DNA of 64,000 nucleotides from assembly GCF_000243095.1 (NCBI RefSeq), contig NZ_AHJE01000036.1, positions 1 through 64,000 of the forward strand, in the 5' to 3' direction. The DNA comes from Cupriavidus basilensis OR16. Lineage in GTDB: Bacteria > Pseudomonadota > Gammaproteobacteria > Burkholderiales > Burkholderiaceae. The translations under genes were made by a program, and so were the position numbers. Of the stretch, positions 39,500-48,469 are shown piece by piece (positions within the stretch are counted from its first letter, which is position 1; each line of letters starts with the position of its first letter). The notes beneath the pieces are model-generated. The model was not told where the DNA came from. It searched no databases and was given only the letters and a program-made list of their open reading frames with translations.

Positions 39500-39623
39500 C
39501 TCGCGTTTAGCCAAGCAAGTCCGGCGCAATACCGTGTTTTTTCCGGTGTTGTGTAGCTTCCGAGTCACGTTTCGATGGTGCGTATACACGTATACGTAGA
39601 AAATTCGTCGAGACCGTGATCCT

Positions 39624-39642
39624 CCGGGATGCCTCCCGGCAT
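39624..39642 (+). promoter_or_regulatory. Two mutually exclusive helices in the yceD leader
   Basis: CCGGGA/TCCCGG (39624-39639) and ATGCC/GGCAT (39629-39642) each form a clean hairpin but share bases, so only one can form at a time. They lie about 17 bases ahead of the yceD ATG, which has no strong ribosome site. A switch function is speculation. Confidence 0.35.
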
Positions 39643-39658
39643 GACGGCACGATAAGAC

Positions 39659-40255
39659 ATGACCCAGCCGATTGACCTGCGCGCGCTCGATCTCTTCGCG
39701 TTTTGCCGCGCTGGCGACGACGCCGCCGGCGAAGTTGCCGCACGTGATTTGCCGCGCATCATAGCCGAGACCGCGGCGCAAGCGCCAGCATCGGCGCCGG
39801 ACGAGGTGTTCAGCTATGCGCTCTCGGGCTTTGTCGAGGAAGAGGCCGGCGAGCCCGGCAAGCCCGCGGTGGAGCGCCTGTTTGTCGATCTGGCCGTGAA
39901 TGGCCGGGTCTGGCTCGATTGCCAGCGCTGCCTGCGGGTCTACGAGCAGCCGATCGCCACGGACATGTGTTTCGAGGTGGTCGCCAGCGAGGCGGATGCC
40001 GATGCGGCGCCCATGGACGACGACGGGCTCGATGTGATTGTCGGCTCCAAGCGTTTCGACCTGCAGACGCTGATTGAAGATGAAGTGCTGCTGGCATTGC
40101 CGGTGGCGCCCAAGCATGACGTTTGCCCCACGGTGCATGAAAGTCTCGTGACCGGGGTGGACGGACAGGCGGAACCTGAACCAGAGGTTCTGCCGGAAGA
40201 AGAAAAACGGCCTTCGCCCTTTGCGGCGCTGGCTGGCCTGAAAACGAAGCACTGA
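39659..40255 (+). CDS. yceD: YceD family protein (DUF177)
   Basis: 198 residues, acidic. It has the YceD Cys-x-x-Cys pair (CQRCLR, about residues 84-87) and a later Cys near 159 (DVCPT). The conserved core between them is intact. YceD is linked to 23S rRNA accumulation in plants and bacteria, and it is nearly always followed by rpmF, as here. It is expressed from the strong promoter at 39470. No membrane segment or signal is seen. Confidence 0.92.
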   Translation: MTQPIDLRALDLFAFCRAGDDAAGEVAARDLPRIIAETAAQAPASAPDEVFSYALSGFVEEEAGEPGKPAVERLFVDLAVNGRVWLDCQRCLRVYEQPIATDMCFEVVASEADADAAPMDDDGLDVIVGSKRFDLQTLIEDEVLLALPVAPKHDVCPTVHESLVTGVDGQAEPEPEVLPEEEKRPSPFAALAGLKTKH

Positions 40256-40374
40256 AGCCGGTTCACCGGCATCCGGCAACGTTCGAAGGCATCAGGATCA
40301 GCATCCGGCCGGGCCCGGCTACGCCTCGTGCGGGATGCGTGTGTTACCATTGAAAAATTCTCGAAGGAGTCATC

Positions 40375-40554
40375 ATGGCAGTTCAACAGAACAAGAAGTC
40401 GCCCTCCAAGCGCGGCATGCATCGCTCGCACGACCACCTGACCACGGCAGCGCTGGCAGTGGAGCCGACCACGGGCGAAACCCACCTGCGTCACCACGTG
40501 AGCCCGAACGGCTACTATCGTGGCCGCAAGGTCATCAAGACCAAGAACGACTGA
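40375..40554 (+). CDS. rpmF: 50S ribosomal protein L32
   Basis: 59 residues, a normal L32: [19 protein letters not shown] at the start and the C-terminal [18 protein letters not shown] lies seven bases before the ATG. The zinc-binding Cys of some L32 proteins are absent. It sits between yceD and plsX, the classic order that couples ribosome and lipid synthesis genes. An intrinsic terminator follows, 57 bases after the stop. Confidence 0.97.
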   Translation: MAVQQNKKSPSKRGMHRSHDHLTTAALAVEPTTGETHLRHHVSPNGYYRGRKVIKTKND

Positions 40555-40877
40555 CAGATCGTTCGGCGTGACTTTGCGTCTCGTACGCGCACGTTGGTAG
40601 GTCAAAAACAAAAAAGCGGCAAAATCGTTGCCGCTTTTTTGTTGCGCGCTCGCAGCGCAAACCGTAGCGCAGGCTTGCATCAGGCCGATTTGCGCCGCCG
40701 GCTCAAGCTGTGTGCATGGCTACGTGCCGTGCACGGTGGCGAGGGCGGCGCCAGATCTTGCCGTGGCGCGCTCCGGGAGTGCCGTCGGGTTGCCACCGGC
40801 CGGCCGGGCGCATGCCTGCCCGGCTTGGGAGCCAGGATTTCAAGTCACACCGACAAGCGCTTCTGCACCAGGAAACA
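40555..40877. other. rpmF-plsX spacer
   Basis: 323 bases. It contains the rpmF terminator at 40611-40640 and then about 235 GC-rich bases in which I see no gene or clear promoter box. A promoter for plsX-fab is expected because the terminator separates it from rpmF. Confidence 0.5.
40611..40640 (+). terminator. Intrinsic terminator after rpmF
   Basis: GCGGCAA/TTGCCGC stem with a five-base loop, a run of A before it and six T after it. It is strong and probably works in both directions. Confidence 0.92.
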
Positions 40878-41954
40878 ATGACGATCAAACTAGCTATCGA
40901 CTGCATGGGCGGCGATCACGGTGTCGCCGTGACCGTGCCGGCGGCGATCAGTTTTCTCTCAAGCCATAGTGACGCCGAAGTGGTGCTGGTTGGCTTGCGC
41001 GACAGCATCGAGCCACAGCTCAAGAAGCTGCACGCGCTCGACCATCCGCGGGTGCGCATTGTGACCGCGTCCGAAGTCATCACCATGGATGATCCCGTTG
41101 AGGTGGCGCTGCGCAGGAAGAAGGATTCCTCGATGCGCGTGGCGGTGACCCAGGTGAAGGAGGGGCTGGCTGGCGCATGTATCTCGGCGGGAAATACCGG
41201 CGCCCTGATGGCGGTGTCGCGCTATGTGCTCAAAACGCTCGAAGGCATCGAGCGGCCGGCGATCGCCACCACCATCCCCAACGAACAGGGCTGGGGCACC
41301 ACGGTGCTCGACCTTGGCGCCAATGCCGACTGCGAGCCCGAGCACTTGCTGCAGTTCGCACGCATGGCCGAGGCCATGGTGGCCGTGGTGGATCACAAGG
41401 AGCGACCCAGCGTCGGCCTGCTGAATATCGGCGAGGAAGTGATCAAGGGCAACGACGTGGTGAAGCGCGCCGGTGAACTGCTGCGCGCTTCCGAGCTAAA
41501 CTTCTACGGCAACGTGGAGGGCAACGACATCTTCAAGGGCACTACCGACATCGTGGTGTGCGATGGCTTCGTCGGCAACGTCGCGCTCAAGAGCAGCGAA
41601 GGGCTGGCCAAGATGATCGCCAACATGATCAAGGAAGAGTTCACCCGCTCATGGTTCACCAAGCTGCTGGCCGTGCTGGCCTTGCCAGTGCTCAAGCGCT
41701 TGTCCCGGCGCCTGGACCCGGCGCGCTACAACGGCGCGTCCCTGCTCGGGCTGCGCGGGCTGGTCATCAAGAGCCACGGCTCCGCCGACGCGCACGCTTT
41801 TGAGTGGGCTATCAAACGCGGGTATGATGCGGCCAGGAATGGTGTGATCGAACGCACCATCCAGGCTTTCGCCAACAAGTCGGGGAACAGCGCCCCGGCT
41901 ACCGGCCCGCAGTCAGGCGCCCAGGATTCCAGTCCAAGCCCGCACGCCGCCTGA
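40878..41954 (+). CDS. plsX: Phosphate acyltransferase PlsX
   Basis: 358 residues from the ATG at 40878 (AGGA six bases upstream; the open frame extends further without homology). The family opening [15 protein letters not shown] text is present, as are the later [10 protein letters not shown] and [17 protein letters not shown] motifs. It makes acyl phosphate from acyl-ACP for phospholipid synthesis and is a peripheral membrane enzyme. It is the first gene of plsX-fabH-fabD-fabG-acpP-fabF. Confidence 0.96.
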   Translation: MTIKLAIDCMGGDHGVAVTVPAAISFLSSHSDAEVVLVGLRDSIEPQLKKLHALDHPRVRIVTASEVITMDDPVEVALRRKKDSSMRVAVTQVKEGLAGACISAGNTGALMAVSRYVLKTLEGIERPAIATTIPNEQGWGTTVLDLGANADCEPEHLLQFARMAEAMVAVVDHKERPSVGLLNIGEEVIKGNDVVKRAGELLRASELNFYGNVEGNDIFKGTTDIVVCDGFVGNVALKSSEGLAKMIANMIKEEFTRSWFTKLLAVLALPVLKRLSRRLDPARYNGASLLGLRGLVIKSHGSADAHAFEWAIKRGYDAARNGVIERTIQAFANKSGNSAPATGPQSGAQDSSPSPHAA

Positions 41955-42013
41955 GGTCCTGATGTAGATGCCACGGGCAACGACCCGTGGCCACACGATC
42001 GATCCGACATTAC

Positions 42014-42994
42014 ATGACAAGCTACGCAAAAATCATCGGTACCGGGAGCTATTTGCCTCCGCGGCGGGTCACTAACCACGATCTCGCGGCGCAATTGGCT
42101 GAGAAGGGCATCGAAACCAGCGACGAATGGATCTTTTCGCGCAGTGGCATTTCTGCCCGCCATTGGGCCGAGCCGGACGTCACCAGCAGCGACCTGGCGG
42201 TCAAGGCGGCGGAGCGCGCGCTTGAGGCTGCCGGCATCGATCGGCAGAGCATCGACCTGATCATCGTGGCCACGTCCACGCCTGATTTTGTCTTTCCCAG
42301 CACCGCCTGCCTGGTGCAACAGAAGCTTGGCATCACCAACCACTGCGCGGCATTCGACCTGCAGGCAGTGTGTTCAGGCTTTGTCTACGCGCTGGCCACG
42401 GCCGAGAAATTCATTCGCAGCGGTTCGCATCGCAATGCGCTGGTGATCGGCTCGGAAGTGTTTTCCCGCATCCTGGATTTCAACGACCGCACCACCTGCG
42501 TGCTGTTCGGCGACGGTGCCGGCGCGGTCGTGCTGTCGGCCTCCGAGGAGCCCGGCATCCTGTCGTCGGCGATGCACTCCGACGGCAGCCACGTGGATAT
42601 CCTGTGCGTACCGGGCAACGTCTCGGGTGGCAATATCACCGGCAACCCGTTCCTGCACATGGACGGCCAGGCGGTGTTCAAGCTGGCGGTCACCGTGCTC
42701 GACAAGGTCGCGCGCGAAGCACTCGCCGGCGCGCAGTTCCCGGCGGAAAAGGTCGACTGGCTGATACCGCACCAGGCCAATATCCGCATCATGCAAAGCA
42801 CTGCCAGAAAGCTTGGCCTGCCAGCGGAGCGCATGGTGGCTACGGTGCACGAGCACGGCAACACGTCGGCTGCCTCGATCCCGCTGGCGCTCGACGTGGC
42901 GGTGCGAGATGGCCGCATCGGCGCAGGGCATCACGTGCTGATGGAAGGTGTGGGCGGCGGCTTCACCTGGGGCGCGGTACTGCTGCGCATGTAA
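42014..42994 (+). CDS. fabH: 3-oxoacyl-ACP synthase III
   Basis: 326 residues. The catalytic triad is visible: Cys120 in [10 protein letters not shown], His in [10 protein letters not shown] and Asn in [12 protein letters not shown]. It condenses acetyl-CoA with malonyl-ACP to start fatty acid synthesis. The ATG at 42014 is chosen over an upstream ATG at 41987 because family homology starts at [13 protein letters not shown]. It lies 59 bases after plsX. Confidence 0.96.
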   Translation: MTSYAKIIGTGSYLPPRRVTNHDLAAQLAEKGIETSDEWIFSRSGISARHWAEPDVTSSDLAVKAAERALEAAGIDRQSIDLIIVATSTPDFVFPSTACLVQQKLGITNHCAAFDLQAVCSGFVYALATAEKFIRSGSHRNALVIGSEVFSRILDFNDRTTCVLFGDGAGAVVLSASEEPGILSSAMHSDGSHVDILCVPGNVSGGNITGNPFLHMDGQAVFKLAVTVLDKVAREALAGAQFPAEKVDWLIPHQANIRIMQSTARKLGLPAERMVATVHEHGNTSAASIPLALDVAVRDGRIGAGHHVLMEGVGGGFTWGAVLLRM

Positions 42995-43000
42995 CATTCG

Positions 43001-43035
43001 GGCCGGTGCCGCGGTGCCATGGCGCCGCACCGGCC
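43001..43035 (+). other. Long hairpin between fabH and fabD
   Basis: GGCCGGTG (43001-43008) pairs with CACCGGCC (43028-43035), and the enclosed bases pair further (GCGGTGCC with GGCGCCGC). There is no T run, so it is not an intrinsic terminator. It may stabilise mRNA ends or hide the weak fabD ribosome site. Confidence 0.55.
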
Positions 43036-43066
43036 TGGCGCTATTCATCTTTACGATTCGATTGCG

Positions 43067-44002
43067 ATGAAATTCTCCTTTGTATTCCCAGGGCAAGGCT
43101 CGCAGGCAGTCGGCATGCTCAACGCCTTTGCTGACAATGCGGTGGTCCGTGCCACGCTGGATGAGGCATCCGCCGCCCTTGGGCAGGACCTGGGCCGCCT
43201 GATCGCCGAAGGCCCGGCCGAGGACCTGAACCTCACCACCAACACGCAGCCGGTGATGCTGACAGCCGCAGTGGCTATCTACCGTGCCTGGCTCGACGCC
43301 GGCGGCCCGGCTCCAGCCTTGGTGGCGGGGCACAGCCTGGGTGAGTATTCCGCGCTGGTGGCGGCCGGGGTGATCCCCTTCGCTGACGCTGTGCCGCTTG
43401 TGCGCTTCCGTGCGCAAGCCATGCAGGAAGCCGTCCCGGTGGGCGAGGGCGGCATGGCGGCCATCCTGGGCCTGTCCGACGACGACGTGCGCGCGGCTTG
43501 CGCGGAAGCATCGGCGACCGGTGCTGGCGTGGTCGAGGCCGTAAACTTCAATGCCCCATCGCAGGTGGTGATCGCCGGCAACAAGGCTGCCGTGGAAAAG
43601 GCTTGCGAGATGGCCAAGGCACGTGGCGCCAAGCGCGCACTGCCGCTGCCGGTGTCCGCGCCGTTCCATTCGTCGCTGCTCAAGCCCGCATCGGATCGCC
43701 TGCGCGAGCGCATGGCCGGCATGGCCTTTGCCGCGCCGTCGATTCCGCTGGTGAACAACGTCGACGTGGCCATCGTCAACGACCCGCAAGCCATCAAGGA
43801 CGCGCTGGTTCGCCAAGCCGCAGCCCCGGTGCGCTGGGTCGAGTGCGTGCAGAAGATCGCCGCCGAAGGCGTGACCCACGTGATCGAGTGCGGCCCCGGC
43901 AAGGTGCTGGCCGGCATGACCAAGCGCATCGACGGCAACCTGGTGGGTGGGGCGATCTTCGATCCGGCTTCCCTGCAGGACACGCTGGCGCTGCTGAAGT
44001 AA
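43067..44002 (+). CDS. fabD: Malonyl-CoA:ACP transacylase
   Basis: 311 residues from the ATG at 43067 (MKFSFVFPGQGSQ). Active-site Ser90 lies in GHSLGEYS, and the His of the dyad lies in PVSAPFHSSLL. It loads malonate onto ACP. The upstream in-frame start at 43019 is inside the intergenic hairpin region and lacks homology. No strong ribosome site precedes the chosen ATG. It is followed after 15 bases by fabG. Confidence 0.96.
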   Translation: MKFSFVFPGQGSQAVGMLNAFADNAVVRATLDEASAALGQDLGRLIAEGPAEDLNLTTNTQPVMLTAAVAIYRAWLDAGGPAPALVAGHSLGEYSALVAAGVIPFADAVPLVRFRAQAMQEAVPVGEGGMAAILGLSDDDVRAACAEASATGAGVVEAVNFNAPSQVVIAGNKAAVEKACEMAKARGAKRALPLPVSAPFHSSLLKPASDRLRERMAGMAFAAPSIPLVNNVDVAIVNDPQAIKDALVRQAAAPVRWVECVQKIAAEGVTHVIECGPGKVLAGMTKRIDGNLVGGAIFDPASLQDTLALLK

Positions 44003-44017
44003 ATAAGGACCAACGCA

Positions 44018-44767
44018 ATGACAAAATTTCTGGAAAACCAGGTCGCGCTGGTGACCGGCGCATCGCGCGGCATTGGCCGTGCCATCGCGCTGGAACTGGC
44101 CGCCCAGGGTGCCACGGTGGTGGGTACCGCCACCAGCGAATCCGGCGCTGCCGCGATCAGCGAGTACCTGGCGGCAGCCGGCGGCAAGGGCCGCGGCGCC
44201 GTGCTCAATGTCAACGATGCGGCGGCTTCCGAGGCGCTGATCGATGAGCTCGTCAAGACGCATGGCGGCCTCGGAGTGCTGGTGAACAACGCCGGCATCA
44301 CGCAGGACCAACTTGCGATGCGCATGAAAGACGACGACTGGAGCGCGGTCGTGGAGACGAACATGACGGCAGTGTTCCGCCTGTCGCGTGCCGTGCTGCG
44401 CCCGATGATGAAGGCCCGCGGCGGCCGTATCATCAACATCACCTCGGTGGTCGGCTCGACCGGCAACCCGGGCCAGATGAACTACGCAGCGGCCAAGGCC
44501 GGCGTGGAAGGCATGAGCCGCGCACTGGCGCGCGAGATCGGCAGCCGCAACGTCACCGTCAATTGCGTGGCGCCGGGCTTCATCGATACCGACATGACCA
44601 AGGTCTTGTCGGAAGAGCAGCATGCGGCACTGAAGACGCAGATCCCGTTGGGCCGGCTCGGCCAGCCGGAGGACATCGCACATGCGGTGGCCTTCCTGGC
44701 AGGCCCGCAGGCGGCCTACATTACTGGTACAACGCTCCATGTGAATGGTGGCATGTACATGAATTGA
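44018..44767 (+). CDS. fabG: 3-oxoacyl-ACP reductase
   Basis: 249 residues, the usual length. The NADPH motif TGASRGIGRAIA is at about 14-25, NNAGIT follows, and catalytic Ser and Tyr-x-x-x-Lys (SVVGSTGNPGQMNYAAAK, Tyr near 156) are intact. It performs the first reduction of each elongation cycle. AAGGA precedes the ATG. The C-terminal NGGMYMN end is typical. Confidence 0.96.
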   Translation: MTKFLENQVALVTGASRGIGRAIALELAAQGATVVGTATSESGAAAISEYLAAAGGKGRGAVLNVNDAAASEALIDELVKTHGGLGVLVNNAGITQDQLAMRMKDDDWSAVVETNMTAVFRLSRAVLRPMMKARGGRIINITSVVGSTGNPGQMNYAAAKAGVEGMSRALAREIGSRNVTVNCVAPGFIDTDMTKVLSEEQHAALKTQIPLGRLGQPEDIAHAVAFLAGPQAAYITGTTLHVNGGMYMN

Positions 44768-44892
44768 TCGCCTTGTGCGGTGGTCGGATTCGAAGAAGAA
44801 GACGACAGAAGCTGTGCGAAGTGGTTATTTTTAAAACTGATCGGGCGCAGTTCTTGCAATAGACGGCGGGGGGCATTTTTATGGCCCAAACC

Positions 44893-44901
44893 TGCTAAAA
44901 T
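44893..44901 (+). promoter_or_regulatory. Extended -10 promoter element ahead of acpP
   Basis: TGCTAAAAT fits an extended -10 box (TGn followed by a TATAAT-like hexamer), 37 bases before the acpP ATG. The -35 region is weak. A separate acpP promoter would explain the high ACP level known in bacteria. Confidence 0.45.
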
Positions 44902-44937
44902 GCGCCCACTTTTTGTCGAACTTCCCTGGAGGGCTAC

Positions 44938-45134
44938 ATGGACAATAGGCCGAGGCAGACATCAAGACCGAATCCTCGTTCGTGAACGACCTGGGCGCTG
45001 ACTCGCTCGACACGGTTGAACTGGTGATGGCGTTGGAAGATGAATTCGGCATGGAAATTCCTGATGAGGAAGCCGAGAAGATCACGACCGTGCAACAGGC
45101 AATCGATTACGCCACTGCACACGTCAAGGCCTAA
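44938..45134 (+). pseudogene. acpP: Acyl carrier protein, N-terminal block missing
   Basis: A GGAG site and ATG at 44938 open with Met-Asp-Asn. Then about 14-15 residues (normally the first helix) are absent, and the sequence resumes as [20 protein letters not shown] in another frame and runs to the normal end at 45134. The phosphopantetheine Ser is in [14 protein letters not shown] estimate a loss of about 43 bases. ACP is indispensable and the remainder is perfect, so a sequence or assembly fault is far likelier than a true mutation. It lies between fabG and fabF, as in E. coli. Confidence 0.9.
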
Positions 45135-45157
45135 GCCTGTCGTATCTGAATTCCGAG

Positions 45158-45209
45158 CCACAGAAGGCAGGCGCGTGGGCCCATGGGTCCGTCGCGCTGT
45201 TTTCTGTGG
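45158..45209 (+). other. Hairpin between acpP and fabF
   Basis: CCACAGAA (45158-45165) pairs with TTCTGTGG (45202-45209). Inside, GCGCG pairs with CGCGC. No T run follows. It may act as a 3' protecting or processing structure that lets acpP RNA accumulate above fabF RNA; this role is inferred. Confidence 0.55.
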
Positions 45210-45333
45210 CTTTCGTCTGTTCGAAGAAGCACAATTGGATGCGTTGCGCCGGTGTCGGTGCAGCCAGGTGCAGGCCATTGGCCGGCATCGATTCCCAATC
45301 CGGTTTTGCTTCACGTACCCGTAGGAAATCATA

Positions 45334-46456
45334 GTGAGCCGTCGTCGCGTCGTCGTCACTGGGCTTGGCCTTGTGTCTCCGGTCGGAAACACGGTTGCCG
45401 AAGGCTGGGCCAACCTGGTTGCCGGCAAGTCTGGCATTGCCACCGTTACTAAATTCGATCATTCCGCGCTCTCCGTGCACTTCGCTGGCGAGGTCAAGGG
45501 GTTCAACGCCGAGGATTACATCCCGGCCAAGGAAGCCCGCCATATGGATACGTTTATCCACTATGGCATCGCAGCGGGTTCGCAGGCGCTCAAGGACAGC
45601 GGCTACGAAGTGACCGAAGCCAATGCGGATCGCATTGGCGTGCTGGTCGGATCGGGCATCGGCGGCCTGCCGATGATCGAAGATACCCACGCGGAGCTGA
45701 CCAATCGCGGTCCGCGCCGGATCTCCCGACAGTATTGGCCTGGCGGCTCGCCTGATCCAGGCGGGAGATGCCGACGTGATGCTGGCCGGTGGCGCCGAAT
45801 CCACCGTCTCGCCGCTGGGCATCGGCGGTTTCGCCGCCGCGCGCGCGCTGTCGACCCGCAACGATGACCCCGCTGCCGCCTCCCGTCCCTGGGACAAGGA
45901 TCGCGATGGCTTCGTGCTGGGCGAAGGCGCCGGCGTGGTCATGCTGGAGGAGTACGAGTCGGCCAAGGCTCGCGGTGCCAGGATCTATGCGGAGCTGATT
46001 GGCTTCGGCATGAGTGGCGACGCGTACCACATGACCGCGCCCAATATGGACGGCCCCCGCCGCTGCATGGCCAACGCCCTTCGGGACGCTGGCATCAATG
46101 CGGACGAAGTTGGCTACCTGAATGCGCACGGCACCTCGACTCCGCTTGGCGACAAGAACGAGACCGAGGCGATCAAGCTGGCCTTTGGCGATCACGCCTA
46201 CAAGCTGGCGGTCAACTCGACCAAGTCGATGACCGGCCACTTGCTGGGCGGCGCAGGCGGGCTTGAGTCGGTCTTCACCGTGCTGGCGTTGCATCACCAG
46301 GTGTCGCCGCCGACCATCAACATCTTCAACCAGGATCCCGAGTGCGACCTGGACTACGTGGCCAATACGGCACGTGACCTGAAGATCGACGTGGCGGTGA
46401 AAAACAACTTCGGCTTCGGCGGCACTAACGGCACGCTTGTCTTCCGCCGCGCCTGA
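45334..46456 (+). pseudogene. fabF: 3-oxoacyl-ACP synthase II, active-site block missing
   Basis: GTG start at 45334 with AGGA upstream and the family opening [18 protein letters not shown]. The frame is lost near 45727: after TNRGPRRIS the sequence resumes as [17 protein letters not shown] in another frame. About 35-40 residues, including the catalytic Cys in its TACTTG-type motif, are absent. The downstream part keeps both active-site His ([20 protein letters not shown]) and the C-terminal [10 protein letters not shown]. FabF elongates acyl-ACP. The loss is a clean block, not gradual decay. Confidence 0.9.
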
Positions 46457-46472
46457 ACCCGGCGGCCGCCGG

Positions 46473-46976
46473 GTGGCTTCCCCTTTGCGTCCGGTCAGGG
46501 CCCATCCCTTGCGGTGGGCCTTGGCGCTGTTCCTGGCCTGCGAGTTGGCAACGTTCGCGTTGCTGGCTCGGCAAGGAGTGCAGGAACTGGGGCGCTCGGC
46601 ACAAGGCTGGGATTTCACGCAGTGGCTGTTGGCAGGCGGCCTGGCCGGATTGTGCGGCTGGCTGGCCTGGCATTGGCCCGCACTCTGGCGCGGGGCCGCT
46701 TGCACCTACGGCGGTTTGGCCCAAGGTCGGGACCGTACCGGCCGGCCGGGCATCCTGGTCGACATGCCGGATGGCCGCCGCGCGATAGCGCGGGTGGAAT
46801 CCAGCTGGGAGCTGGGCGAGCTCGCGCTCGTGCTGGCCCTGGAGCCCGTGACCGGAAGGCCACCGCGTTTGCTGGTGGTCAATGGTGCATTTGTCGGCGC
46901 CAGCGCTTTGCGCGCCCTGCGACGCACCATTCGGGTCGCGCGCCGCGAAGGCCAGGCGGCCGGCGAGGTCGATTGA
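46473..46976 (+). CDS. Hypothetical membrane protein upstream of rpoE
   Basis: 167 residues from GTG at 46473; a TTG at 46437 overlapping the fabF end would add 12. Neither has a good ribosome site. Two hydrophobic segments lie at about residues 13-33 and 50-72, followed by a soluble C-terminal domain of about 90 residues with a beta-rich look (GILVDMPDGRRAIARVES). Two-helix-plus-soluble-domain proteins occur at this spot in related genomes, function unknown. It may be co-transcribed with fabF. Confidence 0.6.
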   Translation: MASPLRPVRAHPLRWALALFLACELATFALLARQGVQELGRSAQGWDFTQWLLAGGLAGLCGWLAWHWPALWRGAACTYGGLAQGRDRTGRPGILVDMPDGRRAIARVESSWELGELALVLALEPVTGRPPRLLVVNGAFVGASALRALRRTIRVARREGQAAGEVD

Positions 46977-47007
46977 TGCGCGGCCATTTCAGCCATTCTT
47001 CACAATA

Positions 47008-47021
47008 TGCGTTGCAACGCA
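47008..47021. promoter_or_regulatory. 14-base palindrome upstream of rpoE
   Basis: TGCGTTGCAACGCA is a perfect palindrome about 85 bases before the rpoE GTG. It could be an operator for a dimeric regulator. I cannot match it to a known site. Confidence 0.4.
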
Positions 47022-47105
47022 CTGACCGTGCGGCCTGCAACGTAGGTAAAATACAACGTTTGTCGTGAAGACGATACCAAGAGATACACTGCAGGTGAAA
47101 TATTC

Positions 47106-47705
47106 GTGAGCGAACGCGAAGCCGATCAGCTCCTCGTTGAACGCGTCCAGCAGGGCGATAAGCGGGCCTTTGAATTGCTGGTGGTGAAATACCACCGCAA
47201 GATCATCAGGCTCATTTCGCGTTTGGTGCGGGATTCCGCGGAAGTGGAGGATGTGGCACAGGATGCCTTTATCAAGGCGTATCGTGCATTGCCGCAATTT
47301 CGTGGCGAGTCGGCCTTCTACACCTGGTTGTACCGGATTGCGGTGAACACGGCGAAGAACTACCTGGCAACCCAGGGACGCCGGCCGGAAGCCTCCAGTG
47401 ATATCGATGCCGAAGAGGCTGAAACTTTTGCGGACGGTGAGCAACTAAGAGATATCAATACGCCGGAGTCGATGCTCCATACCCGCCAGGTGGCCGAGAC
47501 GGTCAACCGCGCGATGGAAGCACTGCCCGAGGAATTGCGCACCGCCATCACCCTTCGCGAGATCGAGGGCCTCAGCTATGAGGAGATCGCGGAAGCCATG
47601 GGTTGCCCGATCGGTACGGTCCGGTCACGCATCTTCAGGGCGCGCGAGGCGATTGCCGATAAATTGCGCCCGCTGCTGGGAACGGCAGAGGGCAAGCGGT
47701 GGTAG
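47106..47705 (+). CDS. rpoE: RNA polymerase sigma-E factor (RpoE/AlgU)
   Basis: 199 residues from a GTG start with AGGTGA nine bases upstream. Sigma region 2 (about 12-90, VEDVAQDAFIKAYRALPQF) and region 4 (about 130-185, LREIEGLSYEEIAEAMGCPIGTVRSRIFRAR) are complete. It is an ECF sigma factor for envelope stress, held by RseA at the membrane. Followed by rseA, rseB and mucD in the order known from E. coli and Pseudomonas. Confidence 0.96.
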   Translation: MSEREADQLLVERVQQGDKRAFELLVVKYHRKIIRLISRLVRDSAEVEDVAQDAFIKAYRALPQFRGESAFYTWLYRIAVNTAKNYLATQGRRPEASSDIDAEEAETFADGEQLRDINTPESMLHTRQVAETVNRAMEALPEELRTAITLREIEGLSYEEIAEAMGCPIGTVRSRIFRAREAIADKLRPLLGTAEGKRW

Positions 47706-47839
47706 CAGGTAGTTACACGTAGTGGTAAGCAGCAAATAAAATGTCGTGCGGCCAGCGTTGCAGCCTATTCCTGCATCGAAGAACGACAAAGCAGTAGACG
47801 GGATTGTCGGTTGTTCAATGGTTTTTCTAGGGGTGGGAA

Positions 47840-48469
47840 ATGGGTCAGGCTCATAAGCAGTCGGTTCATGAAGTGGAAGCAGCGGAGCAAATTTCCGTGC
47901 TGATGGATGGCGAGCTGGCGCCGCACGAAGTAAACGCAGTGCTGGACCTCGCAAAGAGCGAGGCAGGCATGGCGAGCTGGACCTCTTTTCAATTGATTGG
48001 CGATGCCCTGCGTTCGGAAGAATTGACGCATGCCGGCTCGACCGATGATTTTCTTTCCCGCTTTTCGGCTCGTCTGGACAGCGAACCGCATGTGCTGGTG
48101 CCTGCCGTCGCCAAAGCGTCGTCGGCCCATCGCCTGCTGTTCAAGCCGTCGTGGATGCGGCGCGTCGTGCCGAGCACGGCAATTGCCGCCGCGGTGGCCG
48201 CCGTCAGTTGGGTGGCCGTGCCGCAGCTGCGTGGCGCCGCCGACCTTGGCACGCCGGATGCGGTAGTGGCACGCGTCGAGCAACCCGCAGCGCCCAAGGC
48301 TGGCGGTATCGTGACTGTCTCCGCCGACAACGCGCAGATGATCCGCGATCCCCGTCTGGACGAATACCTTCGTGCCCACCGCGTCTCGGTTGCCACCGAT
48401 GCGGTAGTGCCGACCATGCGCACAGTGGCTAACAGCGCAAACTTCTCTCAGGACAATTCGCAGGAATAA
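47840..48469 (+). CDS. rseA: Anti-sigma-E factor RseA/MucA
   Basis: 209 residues. The N-terminal cytoplasmic sigma-binding domain opens EQISVLMDGELAPHEVNAVLD. One membrane segment lies at about 107-127 and a periplasmic tail follows. Under stress it is cut by DegS/RseP-type proteases and releases RpoE. Its stop overlaps the start of rseB (TAATG), so translation is coupled. Confidence 0.92.
   Translation: MGQAHKQSVHEVEAAEQISVLMDGELAPHEVNAVLDLAKSEAGMASWTSFQLIGDALRSEELTHAGSTDDFLSRFSARLDSEPHVLVPAVAKASSAHRLLFKPSWMRRVVPSTAIAAAVAAVSWVAVPQLRGAADLGTPDAVVARVEQPAAPKAGGIVTVSADNAQMIRDPRLDEYLRAHRVSVATDAVVPTMRTVANSANFSQDNSQE

Noticed and set aside
42374..44740. A 788-codon open frame antisense to fabH-fabD-fabG
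   Set aside because: High-GC codon bias leaves long antisense frames open. The composition is His/Arg/Gln-rich and shows no family motif, while the sense strand holds three perfect genes.
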